The notes beneath the pieces are model-generated. The model had not been told where the DNA came from. It saw nothing but the letters and a program-made list of their open reading frames with translations, and did not search any database. From Streptococcus sanguinis (GTDB taxonomy: Bacteria > Bacillota > Bacilli > Lactobacillales > Streptococcaceae), in the NCBI RefSeq assembly GCF_019929225.1, contig NZ_JAHZPA010000002.1, positions 285,755 through 349,754 of the forward strand: DNA of 64,000 bases, in the 5' to 3' direction. Both the position numbers and the translations under genes were made by a program. This document shows, in pieces, positions 1-8,727 of this stretch; within the stretch, counting starts at the first letter, position 1; the number at the start of each line of letters is the position of its first letter.

Positions 1-2
1 TC

Positions 3-650
3 TTCAAATACCACCCAGTATATGGTGGAAATGTTGAACTTGTTTACAACCGTGAAGAAGACACACGTATCGAAGGTGGGGACGAGTTGGTTCTTTCAAA
101 AGATGTGCTGGCAGTTGGGATTTCACAACGTACAGACGCAGCTTCTATCGAAAAACTCTTGGTCAATATCTTCAAGAAAAATGTTGGCTTCAAGAAAGTT
201 TTGGCTTTCGAATTTGCCAACAACCGTAAGTTCATGCACTTAGACACTGTCTTCACTATGGTTGACTATGACAAGTTCACGATTCACCCAGAAATCGAAG
301 GCGATCTTCGCGTTTACTCTGTAACTTATGTTGATGACAAACTTAAGATTGTTGAAGAAAAAGGTGATTTAGCAGAAATCTTGGCAGAAAACCTTGGTGT
401 GGAAAAAGTTCACCTGATTCGCTGTGGTGGTGGCAATATCGTAGCTGCTGCGCGTGAGCAGTGGAACGACGGTTCTAACACCTTGACCATCGCACCTGGT
501 GTAGTAGTAGTGTATGACCGTAATACAGTTACTAACAAGATTTTGGAAGAATACGGCTTGCGTTTGATTAAGATCCGCGGAAGTGAATTGGTTCGCGGTC
601 GTGGTGGACCACGCTGTATGTCTATGCCATTTGAACGTGAAGAAATTTAG
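3..650 (+). CDS. arcA: Arginine deiminase, C-terminal part (5' end outside window)
   Basis: Hydrolyses L-arginine to citrulline and ammonia, the first step of the cytoplasmic arginine deiminase pathway that yields ATP and raises pH. About 215 of roughly 410 residues are present; the frame is open from base 3, so the gene starts upstream of the window. Visible family landmarks are the catalytic-histidine segment [10 protein letters not shown], the IRCGGGN segment and the C-terminal [13 protein letters not shown], whose cysteine is the nucleophile. The stop lies 50 bp before arcB, which has its own Shine-Dalgarno site (AAAGAGGAAA), as expected in one operon. The apparent internal TTG start at 87 is not the real start. 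Confidence 0.97.
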   Translation, partial: FKYHPVYGGNVELVYNREEDTRIEGGDELVLSKDVLAVGISQRTDAASIEKLLVNIFKKNVGFKKVLAFEFANNRKFMHLDTVFTMVDYDKFTIHPEIEGDLRVYSVTYVDDKLKIVEEKGDLAEILAENLGVEKVHLIRCGGGNIVAAAREQWNDGSNTLTIAPGVVVVYDRNTVTNKILEEYGLRLIKIRGSELVRGRGGPRCMSMPFEREEI

Positions 651-700
651 GAATCCAGTATTTTACTAATACTCAAAGAATAGAAAGAGGAAATAATAGA

Positions 701-1717
701 ATGACACATTCAGTATTCCAAGGACGTAGCTTCTTAGCAGAAAAAGACTTTAGCCGTGCTGAGTTAGAATACCTTATCGGTCTTTCAGCTCACTTGAAAG
801 ATTTGAAAAAACGCAACATTCAACACCACTATCTTGCTGGCAAGAATATCGCTCTCTTGTTTGAAAAAACATCTACTCGTACTCGTGCAGCTTTTACAAC
901 AGCAGCCATTGACCTAGGAGCACATCCAGAATACCTTGGTGCTAACGATATCCAGCTTGGCAAGAAAGAATCTACAGAAGATACTGCTAAAGTTTTGGGC
1001 CGTATGTTTGATGGGATTGAATTCCGCGGCTTTAGCCAACGCATGGTAGAAGAATTGGCTGAATTCTCAGGTGTTCCAGTATGGAATGGTCTGACTGACG
1101 AATGGCACCCAACTCAAATGTTGGCTGACTACTTGACTGTTCAAGAAAACTTTGGCCGTCTGGAAGGCTTGACATTGGTATACTGTGGTGATGGACGTAA
1201 CAACGTTGCCAACAGCTTGCTGGTGACAGGAGCTATCCTTGGCGTAAACGTTCACATCTTCTCACCAAAAGAACTCTTCCCAGAAAAAGAAATCGTTGAA
1301 TTGGCAGAAGGCTTTGCTAAAGAAAGCGGCGCTCGTGTATTGATTACAGAAGATGCTGACGAAGCAGTTAAAGGTGCTGATGTTCTTTACACAGACGTTT
1401 GGGTATCTATGGGTGAAGAAGACAAGTTTGCAGAACGCGTTGCCCTCCTCAAACCTTACCAAGTAAACATGGATTTGGTGAAGAAGGCTGATAACGAAAA
1501 CTTGATTTTCTTGCACTGCTTGCCAGCATTCCACGATACAAATACTGTTTACGGTAAAGATGTCGCTGAAAAATTTGGCGTAGAGGAAATGGAAGTAACA
1601 GACGAAGTCTTCCGCAGTAAATATGCTCGTCATTTCGACCAAGCAGAAAACCGTATGCACACAATCAAAGCGGTTATGGCTGCAACTCTTGGAAACCTCT
1701 ACATTCCAAAAGTATAA
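701..1717 (+). CDS. arcB: Catabolic ornithine carbamoyltransferase
   Basis: Converts citrulline and phosphate to ornithine and carbamoyl phosphate, the second step of the deiminase pathway. The 338-aa length is normal. The carbamoyl-phosphate motif STRTR (within [12 protein letters not shown], around residue 55) and the ornithine-binding HCLPAFHD (around residue 270) are intact. It sits between arcA and arcC and is followed by a hairpin at 1750-1787, so transcription may partly stop before arcC. The catabolic rather than anabolic role comes from the neighbours, since motifs alone do not separate the two. Confidence 0.97.
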   Translation: MTHSVFQGRSFLAEKDFSRAELEYLIGLSAHLKDLKKRNIQHHYLAGKNIALLFEKTSTRTRAAFTTAAIDLGAHPEYLGANDIQLGKKESTEDTAKVLGRMFDGIEFRGFSQRMVEELAEFSGVPVWNGLTDEWHPTQMLADYLTVQENFGRLEGLTLVYCGDGRNNVANSLLVTGAILGVNVHIFSPKELFPEKEIVELAEGFAKESGARVLITEDADEAVKGADVLYTDVWVSMGEEDKFAERVALLKPYQVNMDLVKKADNENLIFLHCLPAFHDTNTVYGKDVAEKFGVEEMEVTDEVFRSKYARHFDQAENRMHTIKAVMAATLGNLYIPKV

Positions 1718-1749
1718 TCTTACATAAGAAACCGTCTACCAACAGCTAT

Positions 1750-1787
1750 GAGGGCTGCGACTAATAGCTTTAGTCCGGCCCTCTTTT
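1750..1787 (+). terminator. Intra-operon hairpin between arcB and arcC
   Basis: GAGGGC at 1750-1755 pairs with GCCCTC at 1778-1783, with an inner GACTAA/TTTAGTC pairing, followed by TTTT. Lying inside the arc operon it would give partial termination. A weak -10-like TAAAAT (1835-1840) and a degenerate cre-like TGGAAGCGCATTCT (1845-1858) just before arcC hint at a second transcription start. Confidence 0.65.
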
Positions 1788-1883
1788 ATATGATAAGGAA
1801 AGCTCATTTTCTTATTGAAAATTAAAAAATCTACTAAAATAAATTGGAAGCGCATTCTTTGGAGTGCAATAATGGAGAATTAA

Positions 1884-2831
1884 ATGGCAAATCGTAAAAT
1901 CGTTGTAGCCTTGGGAGGAAATGCCATCCTTTCATCTGATCCATCAGCGAAAGCACAGCAGGAAGCCTTGGTGGAAACTGCTAAACACTTGGTGAAATTG
2001 ATTAAAAACGGGGATGACCTTATCATTACCCATGGAAATGGTCCACAGGTAGGGAACTTGCTGCTGCAACACTTGGCAGCAGACTCTGAAAAGAATCCTG
2101 CCTTCCCACTAGACTCTCTTGTAGCTATGACAGAAGGCAGTATCGGCTTTTGGCTGCAAAATGCTTTGCAAAATGCTCTCTTGGATGAAGGTATCGAAAA
2201 GAATGTCGCTTCTGTTGTGACGCAAGTAGTGGTGGATAAGAACGATCCAGCCTTTGTCAACCTCAGCAAGCCAATCGGTCCTTTCTACTCAGAAGAAGAA
2301 GCAAAAGCGGAAGCTGAAAAGAGCGGAGCGACTTTCAAAGAGGATGCTGGCCGCGGTTGGCGTAAGGTCGTTGCTTCACCAAAACCAGTGGATATCAAGG
2401 AAATTGAAACAATTCGTACGCTTTTGAATCAAGGTCAAGTAGTGGTAGCTGCGGGCGGCGGCGGGATTCCTGTCGTCAAAGAAGAAAATGGCCATCTTAC
2501 TGGTGTTGAAGCCGTTATTGACAAGGACTTTGCTTCTCAGCGCTTGGCAGAGTTGGTTGATGCAGACCTCTTCATCGTCTTAACGGGTGTGGACTATGTC
2601 TTTGTTAACTACAACAAACCAGATCAAGCAAAACTGGAACATGTGAATGTTGCTCAATTGGAAGAGTACATCAAGCAAGAACAATTTGCACCAGGCAGCA
2701 TGCTTCCAAAAGTAGAAGCAGCTATCGCCTTTGTCAATGGCCGTCCAGAAGGCAAAGCAGTTATCACATCTCTGGAAAATCTTGGCGCTCTGATTGAGTC
2801 TGAGAGCGGCACGATTATTGAAAAAGGCTAA
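1884..2831 (+). CDS. arcC: Carbamate kinase
   Basis: Transfers the phosphate of carbamoyl phosphate to ADP, giving the ATP of the arginine deiminase pathway; cytoplasmic amino-acid-kinase fold. The 315-aa length is normal. The N-terminal VVALGGNAI nucleotide-binding loop, [11 protein letters not shown] and [10 protein letters not shown] segments are all present. The start ATG is preceded by GGAGAA. A 166-bp gap from arcB holds a terminator-like hairpin and a cre-like site, so arcC and arcD may be partly independent of arcAB and sensitive to carbon catabolite control (inference). Confidence 0.97.
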   Translation: MANRKIVVALGGNAILSSDPSAKAQQEALVETAKHLVKLIKNGDDLIITHGNGPQVGNLLLQHLAADSEKNPAFPLDSLVAMTEGSIGFWLQNALQNALLDEGIEKNVASVVTQVVVDKNDPAFVNLSKPIGPFYSEEEAKAEAEKSGATFKEDAGRGWRKVVASPKPVDIKEIETIRTLLNQGQVVVAAGGGGIPVVKEENGHLTGVEAVIDKDFASQRLAELVDADLFIVLTGVDYVFVNYNKPDQAKLEHVNVAQLEEYIKQEQFAPGSMLPKVEAAIAFVNGRPEGKAVITSLENLGALIESESGTIIEKG

Positions 2832-2939
2832 AAATAGTACTGATTGAAGGCTGATAGCAGATATCATTTCTTTGCTGGAAATCTTTTCTTGAAAATCATT
2901 TATAATTTTCAAAAATACTGGCTTTTTGAATGTTAATAT

Positions 2940-2970
2940 GGTAAAATATAAACAAAGTAAGCGTTTTCTT
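2940..2970 (+). promoter_or_regulatory. Possible internal promoter and cre-like site before arcD
   Basis: An extended -10 (TGG followed by TAAAAT at 2942-2947) is followed by AGTAAGCGTTTTCT (2957-2970 region), which has the AANCGNT core of a CcpA cre site but differs at both ends. It could give arcD its own glucose-repressed transcript. No good -35 is visible. Confidence 0.35.
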
Positions 2971-3033
2971 GTTTACTCATGCAGGGAAATGCAGGTTCGT
3001 AACCTCGTAAAAAACGTTTAGGAGGAAAAACAA

Positions 3034-4545
3034 ATGAGTGAAAAAACAAAAAAAGGGTTTAAGATGCCTTCATCTTATACCGTATTGTTGATAATCATTG
3101 CCATTATGGCAGTGCTGACTTGGATTATCCCAGCCGGGGCTTTTGTAAAAGGTGTTTATCAGCCTCAGCCCCAAAATCCACAAGGAATTTGGGATGTCCT
3201 GATGGCACCGATTCGTGCTATGCTGGGCACGCACCCAGAAGAAGGTTCCTTGATCAAGGAGACTAGTGCAGCGATTGATGTTGCCTTCTTCATCCTCATG
3301 GTCGGTGGTTTCCTTGGTGTTGTCAATGAAACTGGCGCTTTGGATGTGGGAATTGCCTCTATCGTTAAGAAGTACAAGGGTCGCGAAAAGATGCTGATTG
3401 TTGTCTTGATGCCTCTCTTTGCCCTCGGTGGTACTACCTATGGTATGGGTGAGGAAACCATGGCCTTCTATCCGCTTTTGGTGCCGGTGATGATGGCAGT
3501 TGGTTTTGACAGTCTGACTGGGGTGGCTATTATCTTGCTTGGTTCGCAAATCGGATGTTTGGCTTCTACGCTAAATCCATTTGCAACGGGTATCGCTTCA
3601 GCAACTGCTGGTGTTGGAACTGGTGAAGGGATTGTCCTTCGTCTTATCTTCTTGGTTGTTCTGACTGCTCTCAGCACTTGGTTTGTTTACCGCTATGCGG
3701 ATAAGATTCAAAAAGATCCGACCAAGTCATTGGTTTACAGCACTCGAGAAGAAGATTTGAAACACTTTAACGTTGAAACTTCTTCATCTGTTGAGTCAAC
3801 TCTGAGCAAGAAACAAAGAATTGTTCTATTCCTGTTCATCATGACATTTGTCCTTATGGTATTGAGTTTCATTCCTTGGACAGATCTCGGTATTACTATC
3901 TTTAAGGACTTCAATACTTGGCTGACTGGACTTCCAGTTCTTGGTCAGATTATTGGTTCATCTACTTCCGCACTGGGTACTTGGTACTTCCCAGAAGGAG
4001 CTATGCTCTTTGCTTTCATGGGAATCTTGATTGGCGCTGTTTACGGTCTCAAGGAAGACAAGATTATCTCAGCCTTTATGAACGGTGCAGCTGACTTGCT
4101 TAGCGTAGCCCTAATCGTAGCAATCGCTCGTGGTATCCAAGTTATCATGAATGATGGTATGATTACAGACACTATCCTCAACTGGGGCAAACAAGGACTC
4201 AGCGGTTTGTCATCACAAGTATTCATCGTCTTGACCTACATTTTCTACCTACCAATGTCCTTCCTTATCCCATCATCATCTGGTCTGGCCAGTGCAACTA
4301 TGGGAATCATGGCTCCGATGGGAGAATTTGTCAATGTTAAGGCTAGCTTGATCATCACAGCTTATCAATCTGCTTCAGGTGTGCTGAATCTGGTTGCACC
4401 AACTTCTGGTATCGTTATGGGAGCTTTGGCACTCGGACGTATCAATATCGGTACTTGGTGGAAATTTATCGGCAAGCTGATTGTAGCTATCATTGCTATC
4501 AGTATTGGTCTCTTACTCCTAGGAACTTTCTTACCGTTCCTATAA
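3034..4545 (+). CDS. arcD: Arginine-ornithine antiporter (YfcC/DcuC-type permease)
   Basis: A polytopic membrane protein of 503 aa that, from its place in the arc operon, exchanges arginine for ornithine. It begins with a short cytoplasmic stretch and a membrane helix (YTVLLIIIAIMAVLTWIIPAGAF) and has about a dozen hydrophobic segments. It carries the YfcC-type TYGMGEETMAFYPLL and SGLASATMGIMAPMGEF segments. Streptococcal ArcD proteins are of this YfcC type rather than the APC-type ArcD of Pseudomonas, so substrate assignment rests on synteny. The Shine-Dalgarno TTAGGAGG lies 10 nt before ATG. Confidence 0.9.
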   Translation: MSEKTKKGFKMPSSYTVLLIIIAIMAVLTWIIPAGAFVKGVYQPQPQNPQGIWDVLMAPIRAMLGTHPEEGSLIKETSAAIDVAFFILMVGGFLGVVNETGALDVGIASIVKKYKGREKMLIVVLMPLFALGGTTYGMGEETMAFYPLLVPVMMAVGFDSLTGVAIILLGSQIGCLASTLNPFATGIASATAGVGTGEGIVLRLIFLVVLTALSTWFVYRYADKIQKDPTKSLVYSTREEDLKHFNVETSSSVESTLSKKQRIVLFLFIMTFVLMVLSFIPWTDLGITIFKDFNTWLTGLPVLGQIIGSSTSALGTWYFPEGAMLFAFMGILIGAVYGLKEDKIISAFMNGAADLLSVALIVAIARGIQVIMNDGMITDTILNWGKQGLSGLSSQVFIVLTYIFYLPMSFLIPSSSGLASATMGIMAPMGEFVNVKASLIITAYQSASGVLNLVAPTSGIVMGALALGRINIGTWWKFIGKLIVAIIAISIGLLLLGTFLPFL

Positions 4546-4566
4546 GCTAGAAGCTGAGGTGATTCC

Positions 4567-5904
4567 ATGAAAAATTTTATAACGGAAGAGATTAAAGAAG
4601 ATTTTCTTGAATCTTTGAAAACAATCGTTTCTTATCCTTCAGTACTAAATGAAGGTCAAAATGGAACACCTTTTGGACAAGCTATCCAAGATGTCCTAGA
4701 AAAAACTTTAGAAATCTGTCGAGAGTTAGGTTTTACCACCTACCTCGACCCTAAAGGTTATTACGGATATGCAGAAATCGGTCATGGAGCTCAGCTCCTG
4801 GCCGTTCTCTGTCATTTGGATGTTGTTCCATCAGGTGATGAGTCGGACTGGCAGACGCCTCCCTTTGAAGCCACTGTCAAAGATGGCTGGATTTTTGGTC
4901 GTGGGGTGCAGGACGACAAGGGACCTTCCATGGCCGCTCTTTATGCTGTAAAAGCATTGCTAGACAGCGGAGTAGAATTTAAAAAGCGGGTTCGCTTTAT
5001 CTTTGGTACAGATGAGGAGACGCTTTGGCGCTGTATGGGAAGATACAACCAGCTAGAAGAGCAGGCGACAATTGGTTTTGCACCAGACTCTTCTTTCCCT
5101 TTGACTTATGGTGAGAAGGGGCTTCTTCAGCTTAAGCTGAAAGGGCCTGGCTCTGACACTATAGAGCTCGAAGCTGGTCAAGCTTTTAATGTTGTTCCTG
5201 CCAAGGCTTCCTATTCGGGCAGCCTACTAGAGTCAGTCGTTGCAGGATTGGAAGATTTAGGTTATGAATATGAGCGAACGGCAGAAGAAGTAACGGTTAT
5301 CGGCTTGCCCAAGCACGCCAAGGATGCCGCCCAAGGAATCAATGCCATTATTCGCCTAGCTAAGGTCTTGCAGTCCTTGGATTCGCATCCGGCTCTTGCA
5401 TTTCTGGCTCAGGCGGTCGGTGAAGATGCAACAGGCAGCCATCTCTTTGGTCCTGTGTCTGATGAACCGACGGGCTTTCTTTCCTTTAATGTTGCTGGTC
5501 TGACTTTAAGCTCTGACCGCTCTGAGATTCGGATTGACATGCGGATTCCGGTCTTGGCAGACAAGGATAAGTTGGTTGAAAAGCTGGCAGAGATAGCCAG
5601 TCAATACGAGCTGACCTATCAGGAGTTTGATTATTTGGCTCCGCTTTACGTACCTTTGGACAGCGAGTTGGTCAGCACCCTGATGGCAATTTATCAGGAG
5701 AAAACAGGAGACAACAGTCCAGCCATGTCTTCGGGTGGAGCAACCTTTGCTCGTACTATGCCTAACTGTGTTGCCTTCGGCGCTCTCTTTCCGGGAGCTG
5801 ATCAGACAGAGCATCAGGTCAATGAACGATTGCTCTTAGATGATCTGTATCGGGCCATGGATATTTACGCGGAAGCCATTTATCGTTTGGCTACGACACC
5901 TTAA
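4567..5904 (+). CDS. arcT: ArcT, M20-family dipeptidase of the arc operon
   Basis: A 445-aa M20/PepV-like metallopeptidase, predicted to release arginine from dipeptides in the cytoplasm. Metal-site motifs are visible: LCHLDVVP (about residue 83), GRGVQDDKGP (about 115) and FGTDEETLW (about 150), with the C-terminal GADQTEHQVNE histidine segment. It begins 21 bp after arcD and its start is preceded by GAGGTGATTCC. It is the last arc gene, ending before the convergent terminator shared with argR. The old 'transaminase' label for arcT does not fit the sequence. Confidence 0.88.
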   Translation: MKNFITEEIKEDFLESLKTIVSYPSVLNEGQNGTPFGQAIQDVLEKTLEICRELGFTTYLDPKGYYGYAEIGHGAQLLAVLCHLDVVPSGDESDWQTPPFEATVKDGWIFGRGVQDDKGPSMAALYAVKALLDSGVEFKKRVRFIFGTDEETLWRCMGRYNQLEEQATIGFAPDSSFPLTYGEKGLLQLKLKGPGSDTIELEAGQAFNVVPAKASYSGSLLESVVAGLEDLGYEYERTAEEVTVIGLPKHAKDAAQGINAIIRLAKVLQSLDSHPALAFLAQAVGEDATGSHLFGPVSDEPTGFLSFNVAGLTLSSDRSEIRIDMRIPVLADKDKLVEKLAEIASQYELTYQEFDYLAPLYVPLDSELVSTLMAIYQEKTGDNSPAMSSGGATFARTMPNCVAFGALFPGADQTEHQVNERLLLDDLYRAMDIYAEAIYRLATTP

Positions 5905-6001
5905 ATGAACCATCTTCAAATCATATTTGTAGTGCATTGCTATGGTCAAGTATGGCTTGCTGATTTACTAATGGGTTTCATTGAGCAAAAATCGTAAATA
6001 G

Positions 6002-6034
6002 AAAAAGCTGAGGCAATTTTGTCTCAGCTTTTAT
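6002..6034. terminator. Bidirectional terminator between arcT and argR
   Basis: AAAAGCTGAG and CTCAGCTTTT form a 10-bp stem around a loop of about 10 nt, with A and T runs on either side. It can end both the rightward arc operon and the leftward queA-argR transcript, and it just overlaps the argR stop codon. Confidence 0.85.
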
Positions 6035-6501
6035 TTACTAAAGAAAAATGGTGGGGTGAATTCTTTGAGTTTCTCAAAGCAGTCAAGGGCACCTTGGTTA
6101 TCCTCGCAGATAATCAGACAGACGTCATCACCACAGACAGTAGCAACAATCTGCGGCAGCTCTAGAGCGTCTAAGATTGCACCGAAAGACTGGGCCAGAC
6201 CAGGCAGGGTTTTCATGACGACTTGGTTTTGAACTGGCCGCAGCATGACCAAAGCATCCTCCATATAGAAACGGAGACGTTTTTCCCAACGGGATGGTGC
6301 GATGCTATTGATGATATAGTAGGAAGTATCGTTCTCACTGACCTTGACCAGATTGAGTGCTTTCATATCTCGTGAAAGGGTAGACTGAGTCACGACGACG
6401 CCGTTGGCTTCCAAATGCTCCTGAAGTTCTTGCTGGGTATGGATTTTTTTCTCCATGATTAAGGAGCGGATGAGACGGTGTCTGCTTTCAATTTTATTCA
6501 T
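6031..6501 (-). CDS. argR: ArgR/ArcR-family arginine repressor
   Basis: A 156-aa transcription factor with an N-terminal winged helix (residues about 1-70, including [23 protein letters not shown]) and a C-terminal arginine-binding/oligomerisation domain (about 80-150, with [12 protein letters not shown]). Such proteins use arginine as co-effector to repress biosynthesis or activate catabolism. It sits next to the arc operon, convergent with it, and 16 bp downstream of queA, so it is probably transcribed from the queA side. ARG-box-like sites occur before argC in this window. Streptococci have several paralogues, so which operon it controls is inference. Confidence 0.92.
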   Translation of the reverse strand: MNKIESRHRLIRSLIMEKKIHTQQELQEHLEANGVVVTQSTLSRDMKALNLVKVSENDTSYYIINSIAPSRWEKRLRFYMEDALVMLRPVQNQVVMKTLPGLAQSFGAILDALELPQIVATVCGDDVCLIICEDNQGALDCFEKLKEFTPPFFFSK

Positions 6502-6517
6502 AAATTTTCACCTATAG

Positions 6518-7546
6518 TTATTTGATAAACATAGCATCACCAAAGCTGAAGAAGCGATAGCGCTCAGCAATAGCGTGCTCATAAGCTTTAAGCGTTAAGG
6601 AACGTCCGGCAAAGGCAGAGACTAACATGACCAGAGTTGACTTGGGCAGGTGGAAGTTGGTTGAAAAAGCATCAACGACCTTCCAATCGTATCCAGGCTT
6701 GATAAAAATATTGGTCCAGCCAGAGTCAGCCTGAATCTGCCCCTGGAATTTACTACCAATTGTCTCCAAGGTGCGGATAGATGTCGTGCCGACTGCAATG
6801 ACACGGCCTCCCTTAGCCTTGACCTGACGGAGTATCTGGGCAGCTTCTTCGGACAGACTGTAAAATTCGGAGTGCATCTCGTGATCATCTAAGCTGTCCA
6901 CAGAAACCGGTCGGAAAGTTCCCAGTCCGACATGAAGGGTCAGATAGACCAGTTTGACTCCCTTGGCAGCAATCTGCTCTAGCAGCTCTTCTGTGAAATG
7001 AAGTCCAGCAGTTGGCGCAGCAGCAGAGCCGTTTTCCTTGGCATAGACAGTCTGGTAGCGTTCGCGGTCTGCCAGTTTTTCGTGGATATAAGGTGGCAGC
7101 GGCATTTCTCCCAAACTTTCCAAGACTTCTAGGAAAATCCCTTCATAGCTAAAGCGTACAATTCGACCACCATGGTCAAGCTCCTCTACCACAGTAGCAG
7201 TTAAGCGGCCATCGCCAAAGGAAATTTGAGAACCTACTCTGAGGCGCTTGGCTGGCTTGGCTAGCACTTCCCAATCATCGCCCTGGGTATTTTTGAGTAG
7301 CAGCAGCTCGACATGGCCCCCTGTCTCAGGCTTGATACCATAAAGGCGGGCAGGCAGGACACGTGTATTATTCATCACTAGGGCATCGCCGGGCTGGAGC
7401 TGATCAATAATCTGGTCAAAGTGCTGGTCGGAGAAGGCTCCCGTTTCTTTATCGACCACTAGCAAGCGGGAAGCATCCCTTTTCTCCAAAGGTGTCTGAG
7501 CAATCAGCTCTTCGGGCAAGTCAAAATCAAAATCAGCGGTATTCAT
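6518..7546 (-). CDS. queA: S-adenosylmethionine:tRNA ribosyltransferase-isomerase
   Basis: Moves the ribosyl part of SAM onto preQ1 in tRNA to form epoxyqueuosine. The 342-aa length and family segments are normal: [24 protein letters not shown] near the start, [22 protein letters not shown] and [11 protein letters not shown] in the middle and [19 protein letters not shown] near the end. GGAGATACG precedes its ATG. It is co-directional with the small membrane gene upstream (10-bp gap) and argR downstream. Confidence 0.97.
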   Translation of the reverse strand: MNTADFDFDLPEELIAQTPLEKRDASRLLVVDKETGAFSDQHFDQIIDQLQPGDALVMNNTRVLPARLYGIKPETGGHVELLLLKNTQGDDWEVLAKPAKRLRVGSQISFGDGRLTATVVEELDHGGRIVRFSYEGIFLEVLESLGEMPLPPYIHEKLADRERYQTVYAKENGSAAAPTAGLHFTEELLEQIAAKGVKLVYLTLHVGLGTFRPVSVDSLDDHEMHSEFYSLSEEAAQILRQVKAKGGRVIAVGTTSIRTLETIGSKFQGQIQADSGWTNIFIKPGYDWKVVDAFSTNFHLPKSTLVMLVSAFAGRSLTLKAYEHAIAERYRFFSFGDAMFIK

Positions 7547-7555
7547 CGTATCTCC

Positions 7556-7735
7556 TTATATTGTTTTCATCAGCCAGAGTAGATAAGCAGCAAGTAGGAA
7601 GGGGCTAGCTGTAAGTAAGCCGCCCAAAATCAAACTTACAATCTGCCAGCCTGGTTGTTTTTTCATGAGGAAACTCAGGCTACAGAGTAAGACTCCGACT
7701 AAAAATAAAATCAATAAAACAATCAGTAAAAACAT
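7556..7735 (-). CDS. Small two-helix membrane protein of unknown function
   Basis: A 59-aa hydrophobic protein starting MFLLIVLLILFLVGVLL, with a second helix around residues 30-57; the charged turn between them contains KKQPGW. I do not recognise the family. The start at 7735 is preferred over an upstream in-frame one at 7777, because an extended -10 element (TGTTATAAT) sits between the two and would exclude the longer form. It lies 10 bp upstream of queA and reads in the same direction. No clear Shine-Dalgarno is visible, see the promoter entry. Confidence 0.6.
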   Translation of the reverse strand: MFLLIVLLILFLVGVLLCSLSFLMKKQPGWQIVSLILGGLLTASPFLLAAYLLWLMKTI

Positions 7736-7741
7736 GTCTCT

Positions 7742-7750
7742 ATTATAACA
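7742..7750 (-). promoter_or_regulatory. Extended -10 promoter for the small membrane gene / queA / argR
   Basis: Read on the minus strand the site is TGTTATAAT, a TGn extended -10 with a perfect TATAAT hexamer. The expected start of transcription falls at or within a base or two of the ATG at 7735, so the transcript may be leaderless. No convincing -35 is visible at 17 bp. Confidence 0.55.
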
Positions 7751-7811
7751 CGATTTGCTGCAAAAGGAAGCGAGCATGACTAAAAAGTATGTCTATTTAG
7801 CAGACTTTTTC

Positions 7812-7840
7812 TTGACAAAAATTGGTCTATACCATATAAT
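7812..7840 (+). promoter_or_regulatory. nagB promoter with NagR-type operator
   Basis: TTGACA (7812-7817) and TATAAT (7835-7840) are separated by exactly 17 bp. The spacer holds the dyad TGGTCTATACCA (7823-7834), which fits the TGGTnTAnACCA half-site pattern of GntR-family NagR/DasR operators. A repressor bound there would block RNA polymerase, and amino-sugar phosphate would relieve it. Confidence 0.8.
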
Positions 7841-7869
7841 AAAATTAAGAAAAGAAGTGGAGGTAGAAA

Positions 7870-8577
7870 ATGAAAATTATTCAAGTGGAAAACCAAGTAG
7901 AAGGTGGTAAAGTGGCTCTCGAGCTGCTCAAAGAAAAGCTAGCTCAGGGGGCGAAAACTTTAGGCTTAGCTACAGGTAGCAGCCCAGAAGGATTTTACAA
8001 GCAGATTGTTGAGAGCGACCTTGATTTCTCAGAGATGTTCAGTGTCAATCTAGATGAATATGTTGGTTTGCAGGAGGACGATCCTCAGTCTTATCGCTAT
8101 TTCATGAATCAGCACCTCTTTAACCAAAAACCTTTTAAAGAAAGCTTCCTGCCCAATGGCGCAGCGAAAGATTTGGAAGCAGAAGTGGCGCGCTACAATC
8201 AGCTTCTTGCAGAGCATCCTGCTGATTTACAGATTTTGGGAATCGGTACGAATGGTCATATCGGCTTTAATGAGCCGGGGACTAGTTTTGACAGCCAAAC
8301 TCACTTAGTAGATCTGACACCGTCCACCATTCAGTCCAATGCTCGATTCTTCGACAAGATGGAAGATGTTCCGACTCAGGCTATTTCCATGGGAATTGGC
8401 AATATCCTAAATGCTAAGTCCATCATCCTCTTTGCTTATGGTTCTGCTAAGGCCAAGGCTATAGCAGGGACTGTTGAGGGTGAGGTGACAGAGGAGCTGC
8501 CAGGTAGTGCTCTCCAGAAGCATCCAGATGTTGTGATTATCGCTGATAAGGAAGCACTTAGCTTGTTAAAACACTAA
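7870..8577 (+). CDS. nagB: Glucosamine-6-phosphate deaminase
   Basis: Converts glucosamine-6-phosphate to fructose-6-phosphate and ammonia, feeding amino sugars from mucin or peptidoglycan into glycolysis. At 235 aa it is the short single-domain Gram-positive form, lacking the allosteric extension of enterobacterial NagB. Family segments [19 protein letters not shown] and [14 protein letters not shown] are intact. It stands alone, with a strong promoter carrying a NagR-like operator and a GGAGGTAG Shine-Dalgarno. Confidence 0.97.
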   Translation: MKIIQVENQVEGGKVALELLKEKLAQGAKTLGLATGSSPEGFYKQIVESDLDFSEMFSVNLDEYVGLQEDDPQSYRYFMNQHLFNQKPFKESFLPNGAAKDLEAEVARYNQLLAEHPADLQILGIGTNGHIGFNEPGTSFDSQTHLVDLTPSTIQSNARFFDKMEDVPTQAISMGIGNILNAKSIILFAYGSAKAKAIAGTVEGEVTEELPGSALQKHPDVVIIADKEALSLLKH

Positions 8578-8727
8578 GATTTTGACATTGATGCTATAAA
8601 ACTGGCTTTGCCAGACAAAAGTCTCTTAATTTCCTATCTATTTTTTAGGTAGGATTTTTAGATTTATGGTTGACTTTGCGTAAAATATGATATACTAGAT
8701 AGGTATAATTGTTCTTTGGAGGATCCT

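Noticed and set aside
22..243. 73-aa frame over the start of the window
   Set aside because: Lies in another frame across the arcA C-terminal coding region, which continues open from base 3.
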